Below are positions 1 to 14,422 of a stretch of DNA of 64,000 bases, piece by piece. Each line of letters begins with the position of its first letter. Position 1 is the first letter of the stretch. The notes beneath the pieces are model-generated. The model was not told the origin of the DNA, did no database searches, and saw only the letters and a list, made by a program, of their open reading frames with translations. The DNA comes from Clusia tigrina (taxonomy: Eukaryota > Arthropoda > Insecta > Diptera > Clusiidae): contig OV050031.1 in the NCBI GenBank assembly GCA_920105625.2, positions 50,362,205-50,426,204 on the forward strand, in the 5' to 3' direction. The position numbers were made by a program, and so were the translations under genes.

Positions 1-560
1 GTGCTTCCCTTGAGTAAAGAATGAAACACTGATGCAACTTAAAAATTCACAAACTTTTATACTGTTCGTAATATAACTATCAAAGTTTGCAACATTGAAA
101 TGCTGTAACTTTTTATATGTGCGTCATAAGACCTTGAAATTTTTTGACAATAAAGTACTATTGTCAATTTAAAATATCGGTAAAACAGGGCTACCCTTGA
201 GTAAAAATCAAACACTGATACAACTACAAAATTCACTAACTTTTATACTGTGAATAATATAATTTTCAAAGTTTGCAACATTGAAATGCTGTAACTTTTT
301 ACTGGAGCGTCATAGTACCTTGAAATTTTGTGACAATATAGTACGATTGTCAATTTAAAATATCGGTATAACAGTGCTACTTTTGAGTAAAAAATGAAAC
401 ACTGATGCAACTTCAAAATTCACTAACTTTTATACTGTGCGTAATATAACTATCAAAGTTTGCAACATTGAAATGCTGTAACTTTTTACGGGTGCGTCAT
501 AAGAACTTGAAATTTTGTGACAGTAAAGTACTCTTGCCAATTTGAAATATCGGTATAACA

Positions 561-2158
561 GTGCTTCCCTTGATTAAAGAATGAAACACTGATGCAACTT
601 AAAAATTCACAAACTTTTATACTGTGCGTAATATAAATATCAAAGTTTGCAACATTGAAATGCGGTAACTTTTTACTGGTGCGTCATAAAACCTCGAAAT
701 TTTGTGACAATAAAATTCTATTGTCTATTTGAAATATCGGTAAAACAGGGCTACCCTTGAGTAAAAATCAAACACTGATGCAACTACAAAATTCACTAAC
801 TTTTATGCTGTGCGTAATATTATTTTCAAAGTTTGCAACATTGAAATGCTGTAACTTTTTACTGGAGCGTCATAAGACCTTGAAATTTTGTGATAATAAT
901 GTTATATTGTCAATTTGAAATATCGGTATAACAGTGCTACCCTTGCGTAAAAATGAAACACTGATGAAACTTCAAAATTCACTAACTTTTATACTGTGCG
1001 TAATATAACTATCAAAGTTTGCAACATTGAAATGCTGTAACTTTTTACTGGTGCGTCATAAAACCTCGAAATTTTGTGACAATAAAATTCTATTGTCAAT
1101 TTGAAATATCGGTAAAACAGTGCTACACTTGAGTAAAAAATGAAACACTGATGCAACTACAAAATTCAATAACTTTTATACTGTGTGAAATATAACTATC
1201 AAAGTTTGCAACATTGAAATGCTGTCATTTTTTATTGGTGCGTCATACCTATCAAAGTTTGCAACATTGAAATGCTGTAACTTTTTACTGGTGCTTCATA
1301 AAAACTTGAAATTTTGTGACAATAAAGTACTATTGTTAATTTGAGATATCGGTATAACAGTGCTTCCCTTGAGTAATAAATGAAACAATGATACAACTTC
1401 AAAGTTCACTAACTTTTATACTGTGCGTAATATAACTATCAAAGTTTGCAACATTGAAATGCGGTAACTTTTTACTGGTGCGTCATAAAACCTCGAAATT
1501 TTGTGACAATAAAATTCTATTGTCTATTTGAAATATCGGTAAAACAGGGCTACCCTTGAGTAAAAATCAAACACTGATGCAACTACAAAATTCACAAACT
1601 TTTATACTGTGAATAATATAATTTTCAAAGTTTGCAACATTGAAATGCTGTAACTTTTTACTGGAGCGTCATAAGACGTTGAAATTTTGTGATAATAATG
1701 TACTATTGTCAATTTGAGATATCGGTATAACAGTGCTACCCTTGCGTAAAAATGAAACACTGATGAAACTTCAAAATTCACTAACTTTTATACTGTGCGT
1801 AATATAACTATCAAAGTTTGCAACATTGAAATGCTGTAACTTTTTACTGGTGCGTCGTAAAACCTCGAAATTTTGTGACAATAAAATTCTATTGTCAATT
1901 TGAAATATCGGTAAAACCGTGCTACACTTGAGTAAAAAATGAAACTCTGATGCAACTACAAAATTCAATAACTTTTATTCTGTGTGAAATATAACTATCA
2001 AAGATTGCAACATTGAAATGCTGTCATTTTTTATTGGTGCGTCATACCTATCAAAGTTTGCAACATTGAAATGCTGTAACTTTTTACTGGTGCTTCATAA
2101 AAACTTGAAATTTTGTGACAATAAAGTACTATTGTCAATTTGAGATATCGGTATAACA
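561..2158 (+). repeat. Two tandem 799-bp four-monomer units
   Basis: Units 561-1,359 and 1,360-2,158 are each 799 bp: three ordinary monomers followed by one 240-bp monomer. Both begin at a GTGCTTCCCTTGA monomer and end just before the next one. This is a higher-order repeat, since corresponding monomers in the two units resemble each other more than their neighbours. Confidence 0.8.
1120..1359 (+). repeat. 240-bp long-variant monomer (type copy)
   Basis: This monomer carries a 53-bp internal duplication: TATCAAAGTTTGCAAC occurs at 1,197 and again at 1,250. The first copy is followed by TGTCATTTTTTATTGGTGCG, the second by the usual TGTAACTTTTTACTGG. The same 240-bp form starts at 1,919, 3,465, 8,372, 10,105, 10,904, 12,637, 13,436 and 14,982. 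A 245-bp derivative, with a 5-bp insertion giving ACTGCAATGATG, starts at 19,328, 22,372 and 23,550. I found none right of 24 kb. It is a diagnostic marker of the left subfamily. Confidence 0.9.
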
Positions 2159-2905
2159 GTGCTTCCCTTGAGTAAAAAATGAAACAATGATACAACTTCA
2201 AAGTTCACTAACTTTTATACTGTGCGTAACAAAACTATCAAAGTTTGCAATATTGATATGCTGTAACTTTTTACTGGAGCGTCATAGTACCTTGAAATTT
2301 TGTGACAATATAGTACGATAGTCAATTTAAAATATCGGTATAACAGTGCTACTTTTGAGTAAAAAATGAAACACTGATGCAACTTCAAAATTCACTAACT
2401 TTTATCCTTTGCGTAATATAACTATCAAAGTTTGCAACATTGAAATGCTGTAACTTTTTACTGGTGCGTCATAAGAACTTGAAATTTTGTGACAATAAAA
2501 TTCTATTGTCTATTTGAAATATCGGTAAAACAGGGCTACCCTTGAGTAAAAATCAAACACTGATGCAACTACAAAATTCACTAACTTTTATACTGTGAAT
2601 AATATAATTTTCAAAGTTTGCAACATTGAAATGCTGTAACTTTTTACTGGAGCGTCATAGTACCTTGAAATTTTGTGACAATATAGTACGATTGTCAATT
2701 TAAAGTATCGGTATAACAGTGCTACTTTTGAGTAAAAAATGAAACACTGATGCAACTTCAAAATTCACTAACTTTTATACTGTGCGTAATATAACTATCA
2801 AAGTTTGCAACATTGAAATGCTTTAACTTTTTACTGGTGCGTCATAAGAACTTGAAATATTGTGACAATAAAGTACTCTTGTCAATTTGAAATATCGGTA
2901 TAAAA

Positions 2906-3704
2906 GTGCTTCCCTTGAGTAAAGAATGAAACACTGATGCAACTTAAAAATTCACAAACTTTTATACTGTGCGTAATATAACTATGAAAGTTTGCAACAT
3001 TGAAATGCGGTAACTTTTTACTGGTGCGTCATAAAACCTCGAAATTTTGTGACAATAAAATTCTATTGTCTATTTGAAATATCGGTAAAACAGGGCTACC
3101 CTTGAGTAAAAATCAAACACTGATGCAACTACAAAATTCACTAACTTTTATGCTGTGAATAATATTATTTTCAAAGTTTGCAACATTGAAATGCTGTAAC
3201 TTTTTACTGGAGCGTCATAAGACCTTGAAATTTTGTGATAATAATGTACTATTGTCAATTTGAAATATCGGTATAACAGTGCTACCCTTGCGTAAAAATG
3301 AAACACTGATGAAACTTCAAAATTCACTAACTTTTATACTGTGCGTAATATAACTATCAAAGTTTGCAACATTGAAATGCTGTAACTTTTTACTGGTGCG
3401 TCATAAAACCTCGAAATTTTGTGACAATAAAATTCTATTGTCAATTTGAAATATCGGTAAAACAGTGCTACACTTGAGTAAAAAATGAAACACTGATGCA
3501 ACTACAAAATTCAATAACTTTTATACTGTGTGAAATATAACTATCAAAGTTTGCAACATTGAAATGCTGTCATTTTTTATTGGTGCGTCATACCTATCAA
3601 AGTTTGCAACATTGAAATGCTGTAACTTTTTACTGGTGCTTCATAAAAACTTGAAATTTTGTGACAATAAAGTACTATTGTTAATTTGAGATATCGGTAT
3701 AACA
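2906..3704 (+). repeat. 799-bp four-monomer unit, single copy
   Basis: Same architecture as the pair at 561-2,158, ending with the 240-bp monomer at 3,465-3,704. It starts at a GTGCTTCCCTTGAGTAAAG monomer. The corresponding unit 11,517 bp downstream starts at 14,423. Confidence 0.75.
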
Positions 3705-6700
3705 GTGCTTCCCTTGAGTAATAAATGAAACAATGATACAACTTCAAAGTTCACTAACTTTTATACTGTGCGTAACAAAACTATCAAAGTTTGCAATATT
3801 GAAATGCTGTAACTTTTTACTGGAGCGTCATAGTACCTTGAAATTTTGTGACAATAAAGTACTATTGTCAATTTAAAATATCGGTATAACAGTGCTACCT
3901 TTGAGTAAAAAATGAAACACTTATGCAACTTCAAAATTCACTAACTTTTATACTGTGCGTAATATAACTATCAAAGTTTGCAATATTGAAATGCTGTAAC
4001 TTTTTACTGGAGCGTCATAATACCTTAAAATTTTGTGACCATAAAGTACTATTGTCAATTTAAAAGATCGGTATAACAGTGCTACCTTTGAGTAAAAAAT
4101 GAAACACTGAAGCAACTTAAAAATTCGCTAACTTTTATACTGTGCGTAATATAACTATCAAAGTTTGCAACATTGAAATGCTGTAACTTTTTACTGGTGC
4201 GTCATAGAAACTTGAAATTTTGTGACAATAAAGTACTCTTGTGAATTTGAAATATCGGTATAAAAGTGCTTCCCTTGAGTAAAGAATGAAACACTGATGC
4301 AACTTAAAAATTCACAAACATTTATACTGTTCGTAATATAACTATCAAAGTTTGCAACATTGAAATGCTGTAACTTTTTATATGTGCGTCATAAGGCCTT
4401 GAAATTTTTTGACAATAAAGTACTATTGTCAATTTAAAATATCGGTATAACAGTGCTACCTTTGAGTACAAAATGAAACACTGATGCAACTTCAAATTTC
4501 AGTAACTTTTAATCTGTGCGGAATGTAACTATCAAAGTTTGCAACATTGAAATGCTGTTACATTTTACTGGAGCGTCATAAGACCTAGAAATTTTGTGAG
4601 AATAAAGTACTATTGTCAATTTGAGATATCGGTATAACAGTGCTACCCTTGCGTAAAAATGAAACACTGATGAAACTTCAAAATTCACTAAGTTTTATAC
4701 TGTGTGTTATATAACTATCAAAGTTTGCAACATTGAAATGCTGTAACTTTTTACTAGTGCGTCATAAAACCTGGAAGTTTTGTGACAATAAAATTCTATT
4801 GTCTATTTGAAATATCGGTAAAACCGTGCTACCCTTGAGTAAAAATCAAACACTGATGCAACTACAAAATTCACTAACTTTTATACTGTGAGTAATATAA
4901 CTATCGAAGTTTGCAACGTTGAAATGCTGTAACTTTTTACTGGAGCATCATAAGACCTTGAAATTTTGTGATAATAATGTACTATTGTCAATTTGAGATA
5001 TAGGTATAACAGTGCTACAATTGCGTAAAAATGAAACACTGATGAAACTTCAAAATTCACTAACTTTTATACTGTGCGTAATATAACTATCAAAGTTTGC
5101 AACATTGAAATGCTGTAACTTTTTACTGGTGCGTCATAAAACCTCAAAATTTTGTGACAATAAAATTCTATTGTCAATTTGAAATATCGGTAAAACAGTG
5201 CTACCCTTGAGTAAAAAATGAAACACTGGTGCAACTTCAAAATTCACTAACTTTTATACTGTGCGTAATATAACTATCAAAGTTTGCAACATTGAAAAGT
5301 TGTAACTTTTTACTGTTGCGTCGTAAAACCTTGAAGTTTTATTACAATAAAGTACTGTTGTCAATTTGAGATATCGGTATAACAGTGCTTCCCTTGAGTA
5401 AAAAATGGAACAATGATACAACTTCAAAGTTCACTAACTTTTATACTGTGCGTAACATAACTATCAAAGTTTACAATATTGAAATGCTTTAACTTTTTAC
5501 TGGTGCGTCATAAGAACTTGAAATATTGTGACAATAAAGTACTCTTGTCAATTTGAAATATCGGTATAACAGTGCTACCCTTGAGTAAAAATGAAACACT
5601 GATGAAACTTCAAAATTCACTAACTTTTATACTGTGCGCAATATAACTATCAAAGTTTGCAATACTGAAATGCTGTAATTCTTTACTGGTGCGTCATAAA
5701 AACTTGAAATTTTGTGACAGTAAAGTACTCTTGTCAATTTGAAATATCGGTACAACAGTGCTTCCCTTGATTAAAGAATGAAACACTGATGCAACTTAAA
5801 AATTCACAAACTTTTATACTGTGCGTTATATAACTATCAAAGTTTGCAACATTGAAATGCTGTAACTTTTTACTGGTGCGTCATAAAACCTCGAAATTTT
5901 GTGACACAGTAAAGTACTCTTGTCAATTTGAAATATCGGTATAACAGTGCTACCCTTGAGTAAAAATGAAACACTGATGAAACTTCAAAATTCACTAACT
6001 TTTATACTGTGCGCAATATAACTATCAAAGTTTGCAATACTGAAATGCTGTAATTCTTTACTGGTGCGTCATAAAAACTTGAAATTTTGTGACAATAAAG
6101 TACTCTTATCAATTTGAAATATCGGTATAACAGTGCTGCCCTTGAGTAAAAATGAAACACTGATGAAACTTCAAAATTCACTAACTTTTATACTGTGCGC
6201 AATATAACTATCAAAGTTTGCAATACTGAAATGCTGTAACTCTTTACTGGTGCGTCATAAAAACTTGAAATTTTGTGACAGTAAAGTACTCTTGTCAATT
6301 TGAAATATCGGTATAGCAGTGATTCCCTTGATTAAAGAATGAAATACTGATGCAACTTAAAAATTCACAAACTTTTATACTGTGCGTAATATAACTATCA
6401 AAGTTTGCAACATTGAAATGCTGTAACTTTTAACTGGTGCGTCATAAAACCTCGAAATTTTGTGACAATAAAATTCTATTGTCTATTTGAAATATCGGTA
6501 AAACAGGGCTACCCTTGAGTAAAAATCAAACACTGATGCAACTACAAAATTCACTAACTTTTATACTGTGCGTAATATAACTATCAAAGTTTACAACATT
6601 GAAATGCTGTAACTTTTTACTGGTGCATCATAAGAACTTGAAATTTTGTGACAATAAAGTACTCTTGTCAATTTGAAATATCGGTATAACAGTGCTACCT

Positions 6701-7065
6701 TTGAGTAAAAAATGAAACACTGACGGAGCTTAAAAATTCACTAACTTTTATACTGTGCGTAATATAACTATCAAAGTTTGCAACATTGAAATGCTGTAAC
6801 ATTTTACTAGTGTGTCATAAGAACTTGAAATTTTGTGACAATAAAGTACTCTTGTCAATTTGAAATATCGGTATAACAGCGCTTCCCTTGAGTAAAGAAT
6901 GAAACACTGATGCAACTTAAAATTTATCAAACTTTTATACTGTGCGTAATATAATTATCAAAGTTTGCAACATTGAAATGCTGTAACATTTTACTGGTGT
7001 GTCAAAAGAACTTGAAATTTTGTGACAATAAAGTACTCTTGTCAATTTGAAATATCGGTATAACA

Positions 7066-8985
7066 GTGCTTCCCTTGAGTAAAAAATGAAACAATGATAC
7101 AACTTCAAAGTTCACTAACTTTTATACTGTGCGTAACAAAACTATCAAAGTTTGCAATATTGATATGCTGTAACTTTTTACTGGAGCGTCATAGCACCTT
7201 GAAATTTTGTGACAATATAGTACGATTGTCAATTTAAAATATCGGTATAACAGTGCTACTTTTGAGTAAAAAATGAAACACTGATGCAACTTCAAAATTC
7301 ACTAACTTTTATACTTTGCGTAATATAACTATCAAAGTTTGCAACATTGAAATGCTGTAACTTTTTACTGGTGCGTCATAAGAACTTGAAATTTTGTGAC
7401 AATAAAATTCTATTGTCTATTTGAAATATCGGTAAAACAGGGCTACCCTTGAGTAAAAATCAAACAATGATGCAACTACAAAATTCCCTAACTTTTATAC
7501 TGTGAATAATATAATTTTCAAAGTTTGCAACATTGAAATGCTGTAACTTTTTACTGGAGCGTCATAGTACCTTGAAATTTTGTGACAATATAGTACGATT
7601 GTCAATTTAAAATATCGGTATAACAGTGCTACTTTTGAGTAAAAAATGAAACACTGATGCAACTTCAAAATTCACTAACTTTTATACTGTGCGTAATATA
7701 ACTATCAAAGTTTGCAACATTGAAATGCTGTAACTTTTTACTGGTGCGTCATAAGAACTTGAAATTTTGTGACAGTAAAGTAATCTTGCCAATTTGAAAT
7801 ATCGGTATAGCAGTGCTTCCCTTGATTAAAGAATGAAACACTGATGCAACTTAAAAATTCACAAACTTTTATACTGTGCGTAATATAACTATCAAAGTTT
7901 GCAACATTGAAATGCGGTAACTTTTTACTGGTGCGTCATAAAACCTCAAAATTTTGTGACAATAAAATTCTATTGTCTATTTGAAATATCGGTAAAACAG
8001 GGCTACCCTTGAGTAAAAATCAAACACTGATGCAACTACAAAATTCACTAACTTTTATACTGTGCGTAATATTATTTTCAAAGTTTGCAACATTGAAATG
8101 CTGTAACTTTTTACTGGAGCGTCATAAGACCTTGAAATTTTGTGATAATAATGTTCTATTGTCAATTTCAGATATCGGTATAACAGTGCTACCCTTGAGT
8201 AAAAATGAAACACTGATGAAACTTCAAAATTCACTAACTTTTATACTGTGCGTAATATAACTATTAAAGTTTGCAACATTGAAATGCTGTAACTTTTTAC
8301 TGGTGCGTCATAAAACCTCGAAATTTTGTGACAATAAAATTCTATTGTCAATTTGAAATATCGGTAAAACAGTGCTACACTTGAGTAAAAAATGAAACAC
8401 TGATGCAACTACAAAATTCAATAACTTTTATACTGTGTGAAATATAACTATCAAAGTTTGCAACATTGAAATGCTGTCATTTTTTATTGGTGCGTCATAC
8501 CTATCAAAGTTTGCAACATTGAAATGCTGTAACTTTTTACTGGTGCTTCATAAAAACTTGAAATTTTGTGACAATAAAGTACTATTGTTAATTTGAGATA
8601 TCGGTATAACAGTGCTTCCCTTGAGTAATAAATGAAACAATGATACAACTTCAAAGTTCACTAACTTTTATACTGTGCGTAACAAAACTATCAAAGTTTG
8701 CAATATTGAAATGCTGTAACTTTTTACTGGAGCGTCATAGTACCTTGAAATTTTGTGACAATAAAGTACTATTGTCAATTTAAAATATCGGTATAACAGT
8801 GCTACTTTTGAGTAAAAAATGAAACACTTATGCAACTTCAAAATTCACTAACTTTTATACTGTGCGTAATATAACTATCAAAGTTTGCAATATTGAAATG
8901 CTGTAACTTTTTACTGGAGCGTCATAATACCTTAAAATTTTGTGACCATAAAGTACTATTGTCAATTTAAAAGATCGGTATAAAA
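7066..8985 (+). repeat. Segmental repeat of 2,159-4,078 (4,907-bp offset)
   Basis: Monomer starts at 7,066, 7,252, 7,812 and 8,612 correspond to 2,159, 2,346, 2,906 and 3,705. The copy ends at 8,985, where the array jumps to the sequence found at position 1; the monomer that follows 4,078 in copy 1 is skipped. It shows that the left block is a patchwork of a few duplicated modules. Confidence 0.75.
7812..8611 (+). repeat. 800-bp four-monomer unit, single copy
   Basis: Three ordinary monomers plus the 240-bp monomer at 8,372-8,611. It lies 4,906-4,907 bp from the unit at 2,906 and belongs to the block duplicated at that offset. Confidence 0.75.
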
Positions 8986-11143
8986 GTGCTTCCCTTGAGT
9001 AAAGAATGAAACACTGATGCATCTTAAAAATTCACAAACTTTTATACTGTTCGTAATATAACTATCAAAGTTTGCAACATTGAAATGCTGTAACTTTTTA
9101 TATGTGCGTCATAAGACCTTGAAATTTTTTGACAATAAAGTACTATTGTCAATTTAAAATATCGGTAAAACAGGGCTACCCTTGAGTAAAAATCAAACAC
9201 TGATGCAACTACAAAATTCACTAACTTTTATACTGTGAATAATATAATTTTCAAAGTTTGCAACATTGAAATGCTGTAACTTTTTACTGGAGCGTCATAG
9301 TACCTTGAAATTTTGTGACAATATAGTACGATTGTCAATTTAAAATATCGGTATAACAGTGCTACTTTTGAGTAAAAAATGAAACACTGATGCAACTTCA
9401 AAATTCACTAACTTTTATACTGTGCGTAATATAACTATCAAAGTTTGCAACATTGAAATGCTGTAACTTTTTACTGGTGCGTCATAAGAACTTGAAATTT
9501 TGTGACAGTAAAGTACTCTTGCCAATTTGAAATATCGGTATAACAGTGCTTCCCTTGATTAAAGAATGAAACACTGATGCAACTTAAAAATTCACAAACT
9601 TTTATACTGTGCGTAATATAACTATCAAAGTTTGCAACATTGAAATGCGGTAACTTTTTACTGGTGCGTCATAAAACCTCGAAATTTTGTGACAATAAAA
9701 TTCTATTGTCTATTTGAAATATCGGTAAAACAGGGCTACCCTTGAGTAAAAATCAAACACTGATGCAACTACAAAATTCACTAACTTTTATACTGTGAAT
9801 AATATAATTTTCAAAGTTTGCAACATTGAAATGCTGTAACTTTTTACTGGAGTGTCATAAGACCTTGAAATTTTGTGATAATAATGTACTATTGTCAATT
9901 TGAAATATCGGTATAACAGTGCTACCCTTGCGTAAAAATGAAACACTGATGAAACTTCAAAATTCACTAACTTTTATACTGTGCGTAATATAACTATCAA
10001 AGTTTGCAACATTGAAATGCTGTAACTTTTTACTGGTGCGTCATAAAACCTCGAAATTTTGTGACAATAAAATTCTATTGTCAATTTGAAATATCGGTAA
10101 AACAGTGCTACACTTGAGTAAAAAATGAAACACTGATGCAACTACAAAATTCAATAACTTTTATACTGTGTTAAATATAACTATCAAAGTTTGCAACATT
10201 GAAATGCTGTCATTTTTTATTGGTGCGTCATACCTATCAAAGTTTGCAACATTGAAATGCTGTAACTTTTTACTGGTGCTTCAAAAAAACTTGAAATTTT
10301 GTGACAATAAAGTACTATTGTTAATTTGAGATATCGGTATAACAGTGCTTCCCTTGAGTAATAAATGAAACAATGATACAACTTCAAAGTTCACTAACTT
10401 TTATACTGTGCGTAATATAACTATCAAAGTTTGCAACATTGAAATGCGGTAACTTTTTACTGGTGCGTCATAAAACCTCGAAATTTTGTGACAATAAAAT
10501 TCTATTGTCTATTTGAAATATCGGTAAAACAGGGCTACCCTTGAGTAAAAATCAAACACTGATGCAACTACAAAATTCACTAACTTTTATACTGTGAATA
10601 ATATAATTTTCAAAGTTTGCAACATTGAAATGCTGTAACTTTTTACTGGAGCGTCATAAGACGTTGAAATTTTGTGATAATAATGTACTATTGGCAATTT
10701 GAGATATCGGTATAACAGTGCTACCCTTGCGTAAAAATGAAACACTGATGAAACTTCAAAATTCACTAACTTTTATACTGTGCGTAATATAACTATCAAA
10801 GTTTGCAACATTGAAATGCTGTAACTTTTTACTGGTGCGTCGTAAAACCTCGAAATTTTGTGACAATAAAATTCTATTGTCAATTTGAAATATCGGTAAA
10901 ACCGTGCTATACTTGAGTAAAAAATGAAACTCTGATGCAACTACAAAATTCAATAACTTTTATTCTGTGTGAAATATAACTATCAAAGATTGCAACATTG
11001 AAATGCTGTCATTTTTTATTGGTGCGTCATACCTATCAAAGTTTGCAACATTGAAATGCTGTAACTTTTTACTGGTGCTTCATAAAAACTTGAAATTTTG
11101 TGACAATAAAGTACTATTGTTAATTTGAGATATCGGTATAACA
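8986..11143 (+). repeat. Segmental repeat of 1-2,158 (8,985-bp offset)
   Basis: Begins with the same diagnostic monomer as position 1 (ACTGTTCGTAATATAAC and TTTTTATATGTGCGTC). It stays in register through both 799-bp units, then switches at 11,144 to sequence resembling 3,705-4,078. Confidence 0.8.
9546..11143 (+). repeat. Two tandem 799-bp four-monomer units
   Basis: Units 9,546-10,344 and 10,345-11,143 match the pair at 561-2,158 at an offset of 8,985 bp. The long monomers start at 10,105 and 10,904. One point difference in the second is GTGCTATACTTGAG instead of GTGCTACACTTGAG. Confidence 0.8.
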
Positions 11144-12077
11144 GTGCTTCCCTTGAGTAATAAATGAAACAATGATACAACTTCAAAGTTCACTAACTTT
11201 TATACTGTGCGTAACAAAACTATCAAAGTTTGCAATATTGAAATGCTGTAACTTTTTACTGGAGCGTCATAGTACCTTGAAATTTTGTGACAATAAAGTA
11301 CTATTGTCAATTTAAAATATCGGTATATCAGTGCTACTTTTGAGTAAAAAATGAAACACTTATGCAACTTCAAAATTCACTAACTTTTATACTGTGCGTA
11401 ATATAACTATCAAAGTTTGCAATATTGAAATGCTGTAACTTTTTACTGGAGCGTCATAATACCTTCAAATTTTGTGACCATAAAGTACTATTGTCAATTT
11501 AAAATATCGGTATAACAGTGCATCTCTTGAGTAAAGAATGAAACACTGATGCAACTTAAAAATTCACAAACTTTTATACTGTTCGTAATATAACTATCAA
11601 AGTTTGCAACATTGAAATGCTGTAACTTTTTATATGTGCGTCATAAGACCTTGAAATTTTTTGACAATAAAGTACTATTGTCAATTTAAAATATCGGTAA
11701 AACAGGGCTACCCTTGAGTAAAAATCAAACACTGATACAACTACAAAATTCACTAACTTTTATACTGTGAATAATATAATTTTCAAAGTTTGCAACATTG
11801 AAATGCTGTAACTTTTTACTGGAGCGTCATAGTACCTTGAAATTTTGTGACAATATAGTACGATTGTCAATTTAAAATATCGGTATAACAGTGCTACTTT
11901 TGAGTAAAAAATGAAACACTGATGCAACTTCAAAATTCACTAACTTTTATACTGTGCGTAATATAACTATCAAAGTTTGCAACATTGAAATGCTGTAACT
12001 TTTTACGGGTGCGTCATAAGAACTTGAAATTTTGTGACAGTAAAGTACTCTTGCCAATTTGAAATATCGGTATAACA

Positions 12078-13675
12078 GTGCTTCCCTTGATTAAAGAATG
12101 AAACACTGATGCAACTTAAAAATTCACAAACTTTTATACTGTGCGTAATATAAATATCAAAGTTTGCAACATTGAAATGCGGTAACTTTTTACTGGTGCG
12201 TCATAAAACCTCGAAATTTTGTGACAATAAAATTCTATTGTCTATTTGAAATATCGGTAAAACAGGGCTACCCTTGAGTAAAAATCAAACACTGATGCAA
12301 CTACAAAATTCACTAACTTTTATGCTGTGCGTAATATTATTTTCAAAGTTTGCAACATTGAAATGCTGTAACTTTTTACTGGAGCGTCATAAGACCTTGA
12401 AATTTTGTGATAATAATGTTCTATTGTCAATTTGAAATATCGGTATAACAGTGCTACCCTTGCGTAAAAATGAAACACTGATGAAACTTCAAAATTCACT
12501 AACTTTTATACTGTGCGTAATATAACTATCAAAGTTTGCAACATTGAAATGCTGTAACTTTTTACTGGTGCGTCATAAAACCTCGAAATTTTGTGACAAT
12601 AAAATTCTATTGTCAATTTGAAATATCGGTAAAACAGTGCTACACTTGAGTAAAAAATGAAACACTGATGCAACTACAAAATTCAATAACTTTTATACTG
12701 TGTGAAATATAACTATCAAAGTTTGCAACATTGAAATGCTGTCATTTTTTATTGGTGCGTCATACCTATCAAAGTTTGCAACATTGAAATGCTGTAACTT
12801 TTTACTGGTGCTTCATAAAAACTTGAAATTTTGTGACAATAAAGTACTATTGTTAATTTGAGATATCGGTATAACAGTGCTTCCCTTGAGTAATAAATGA
12901 AACAATGATACAACTTCAAAGTTCACTAACTTTTATACTGTGCGTAATATAACTATCAAAGTTTGCAACATTGAAATGCTGTAACTTTTTACTGGTGCGT
13001 CATAAAACCTCGAAATTTTGTGACAATAAAATTCTATTGTCTATTTGAAATATCGGTAAAACAGGGCTACCCTTGAGTAAAAATCAAACACTGATGCAAC
13101 TACAAAATTCACTAACTTTTATACTGTGAATAATATAATTTTCAAAGTTTGCAACATTGAAATGCTGTAACTTTTTACTGGAGCGTCATAAGACGTTGAA
13201 ATTTTGTGATAATAATGTACTATTGTCAATTTGAGATATCGGTATAACAGTGCTACCCTTGCGTAAAAATGAAACACTGATGAAACTTCAAAATTCACTA
13301 ACTTTTATACTGTGCGTAATATAACTATCAAAGTTTGCAACATTGAAATGCTGTAACTTTTTACTGGTGCGTCGTAAAACCTCGAAATTTTGTGACAATA
13401 AAATTCTATTGTCAATTTGAAATATCGGTAAAACCGTGCTACACTTGAGTAAAAAATGAAACTCTGATGCAACTACAAAATTCAATAACTTTTATTCTGT
13501 GTGAAATATAACTATCAAAGATTGCAACATTGAAATGCTGTCATTTTTTATTTGTGCGTCATACCTATCAAAGTTTGCAACATTGAAATGCTGTAACTTT
13601 TTACTGGTGCTTCATAAAAACTTGAAATTTTGTGACAATAAAGTACTATTGTCAATTTGAGATATCGGTATAACA
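12078..13675 (+). repeat. Two tandem 799-bp four-monomer units
   Basis: Units 12,078-12,876 and 12,877-13,675 are the third occurrence of the pair, 11,517 bp from the first and 2,532 bp from the second. Long monomers start at 12,637 and 13,436. Confidence 0.8.
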
Positions 13676-14422
13676 GTGCTTCCCTTGAGTAAAAAATGAA
13701 ACAATGATACAACTTCAAAGTTCACTAACTTTTATACTGTGCGTAACAAAACTATCAAAGTTTGCAATATTGATATGCTGTAACTTTTTACTGGAGCGTC
13801 ATAGTACCTTGAAATTTTGTGACAATATAGTACGATAGTCAATTTAAAATATCGGTATAACAGTGCTACTTTTGAGTAAAAAATGAAACACTGATGCAAC
13901 TTCAAAATTCACTAACTTTTATACTTTGCGTAATATAACTATCAAAGTTTGCAACATTGAAATGCTGTAACTTTTTACTGGTGCGTCATAAGAACTTGAA
14001 ATTTTGTGACAATAAAATTCTATTGTCTATTTGAAATATCGGTAAAACAGGGCTACCCTTGAGTAAAAATCAAACACTGATGCAACTACAAAATTCACTA
14101 ACTTTTATACTGTGAATAATATAATTTTCAAAGTTTGCAACATTGAAATGCTGTAACTTTTTACTGGAGCGTCATAGTACCTTGAAATTTTGTGACAATA
14201 TAGTACGATTGTCAATTTAAAGTATCGGTATAACAGTGCTACTTTTGAGTAAAAAATGAAACACTGATGCAACTTCAAAATTCACTAACTTTTATACTGT
14301 GCGTAATATAACTATCAAAGTTTGCAACATTGAAATGCTTTAACTTTTTACTGGTGCGTCATAAGAACTTGAAATTTTGTGACAGTAAAGTACTCTTGCC
14401 AATTTGAAATATCGGTATAACA

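Larger units (their letters stand above)
1..7065 (+). repeat. Segmental repeat, copy 1 (11,517-bp offset)
   Basis: This 7.07-kb stretch reappears at 11,518-18,582 with no net length change: landmarks at 1,771 and 6,748 recur at 13,288 and 18,265, both +11,517. The two copies diverge abruptly after 7,065/18,582, where copy 1 continues with GTGCTTCCCTTGAG and copy 2 with GTGCTACCCTTGAG monomers. Within it, 1-2,158 is also repeated at 8,986-11,143. Confidence 0.88.
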
